Shown: piece after piece, positions 4,680-5,202 of the stretch
Position numbering within the stretch: position 1 is the stretch's first letter
Layout of the letters: each line of letters opens with the position of its first letter
DNA from: an uncultured Clostridia bacterium
GTDB lineage: Bacteria > Bacillota > Clostridia > Oscillospirales > CAG-272
Direction: 5' to 3'
NCBI GenBank assembly: GCA_905235755.1
Contig: CAJONA010000149.1
Location: forward strand, 1 to 5,202
DNA length: 5,202 nt
The notes under the pieces: model-generated
Databases searched by the model: none
The model's input: the letters and a program-made list of their open reading frames with translations, nothing else
Told to the model about the DNA's origin: nothing
Made by a program: the position numbers and the translations under genes

Positions 4680-5202
4680 ATGTTTGAAAAAGAACTTGAA
4701 GAAATGCTTATATCCCACGGTGCGAGCCTTGTGGGCTTTTCGTGCATTGAAAGCGCGCCGTCGCCGGATTTTCCCGAATTCAAATATGCATTGACGATCG
4801 CGCGAAAGCTATCCGACACCGTCGTCGACACAATCGACGGCGCGCCGACGATGTCGTATTTTCAGCATTACAGAATAACGAACACAAAGCTCGACCTGCT
4901 CGCACTCGACGCCGTCGATCTCATCGAGGCGCACGGATATCGCGCGCTTCCCGTCGCCGCGTCGCAAAGCACTCCGTACGCAAAGAGCGAATATCGCGGG
5001 ATATTCCCGCACAAAACGGGCGCGCTCCTTTCCGGCCTCGGATATATCGGCAAGAACGGGCTTCTCATCACGGAGGAATACGGTCCGCGCGTGCGCTTTT
5101 CGACAGTGCTGACCGATATGCCGCTCGCGCCGCAAAGAGAGCCGATAAACGGCTCGACAATGGGAGTCATCGGGCTGACGAGAAAGATAAGAGAAACGTC
5201 CG
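4680..5202 (+). CDS. QueG-like (epoxyqueuosine reductase-related) protein, N-terminal part, runs off the window
   Basis: The frame is open from the ATG at 4680 to the window edge (174 codons). GGAGG (4670-4674) lies 5 nt upstream. The family match rests on GASLVGF (residues 14-20), AHGYRALPVAAS (84-95) and especially HKTGALLSGLGYIGKNGLLITEEYG (starting at His111), followed by STVLTDMPL and EPI. This is the corrinoid-binding fold shared with QueG, the enzyme for the last step of queuosine synthesis. The usual QueG segment with the catalytic Asp (like DTAPVLE) is absent; Ser/Thr/Tyr-rich sequence replaces it, so this is likely a QueG-like paralogue and not true QueG. In relatives, EPI is followed by S-x-C-G-x-C-x-x-C starting a 4Fe-4S domain. 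Here the sequence reads STMGVIGLT, with no cysteines. Confidence 0.85.
   Translation, partial: MFEKELEEMLISHGASLVGFSCIESAPSPDFPEFKYALTIARKLSDTVVDTIDGAPTMSYFQHYRITNTKLDLLALDAVDLIEAHGYRALPVAASQSTPYAKSEYRGIFPHKTGALLSGLGYIGKNGLLITEEYGPRVRFSTVLTDMPLAPQREPINGSTMGVIGLTRKIRETS

Noticed and set aside
4809..5170. Minus-strand frames opposite the QueG-like gene.
   Set aside because: The plus strand has conserved family motifs throughout; the minus-strand products are low-complexity shadows.

Overview
The window looks like ordinary chromosomal DNA from a Clostridia-type Firmicute, probably an uncultured gut or rumen relative of the Ruminococcaceae/Oscillospirales. This placement is an inference. It rests on a YlmC/YmxH-family PRC-barrel protein (a sporulation-associated Firmicutes family), strong AGGAGG-type ribosome binding sites, consensus SigA-type promoters, a lipoprotein with a Thr/Glu linker, and a GH3 glycosidase. 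No mobile element, CRISPR array, tRNA or rRNA was seen.

Layout. Plus strand, left: the last 143 codons of a GH3 beta-glucosidase-type enzyme (ends at 434). A 230-bp gap follows with a good extended -10 promoter (451-479) and a leader containing a terminator-like UUCG hairpin (617-638). Then comes a secreted lipoprotein gene (665-1678). It converges on the minus-strand genes at a pair of intrinsic terminators (1683-1710 and 1717-1744). Minus strand, centre: rpsB (ribosomal protein S2) and tsf (EF-Ts), with their own promoter (3635-3607) and a leader of about 134 nt. Further right, also on the minus strand, a GNAT acetyltransferase gene is followed by a ymxH-like gene. They appear to form a short operon driven by a perfect-consensus promoter (4612-4584), and it may read through into rpsB. 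Plus strand, right edge: a QueG-like (epoxyqueuosine-reductase-related) gene starts at 4680 and runs off the window. Its promoter lies back to back with the GNAT promoter, and a perfect inverted repeat (4613-4624) sits between them.

Function. rpsB and tsf supply core translation. The GH3 enzyme and the lipoprotein belong to carbohydrate use and the cell surface respectively, but nothing shows that they work together. The GNAT and QueG-like genes could be co-regulated from the shared divergent promoter region.

I found no convincing undescribed multi-gene system. The most unusual points are: the QueG-like protein lacks cysteines where its first 4Fe-4S motif should begin; an inverted repeat lies between the divergent promoters; the lipoprotein has a mosaic architecture with a hairpin in its leader; and rpsB-tsf ends at a terminator without pyrH-frr next to it.
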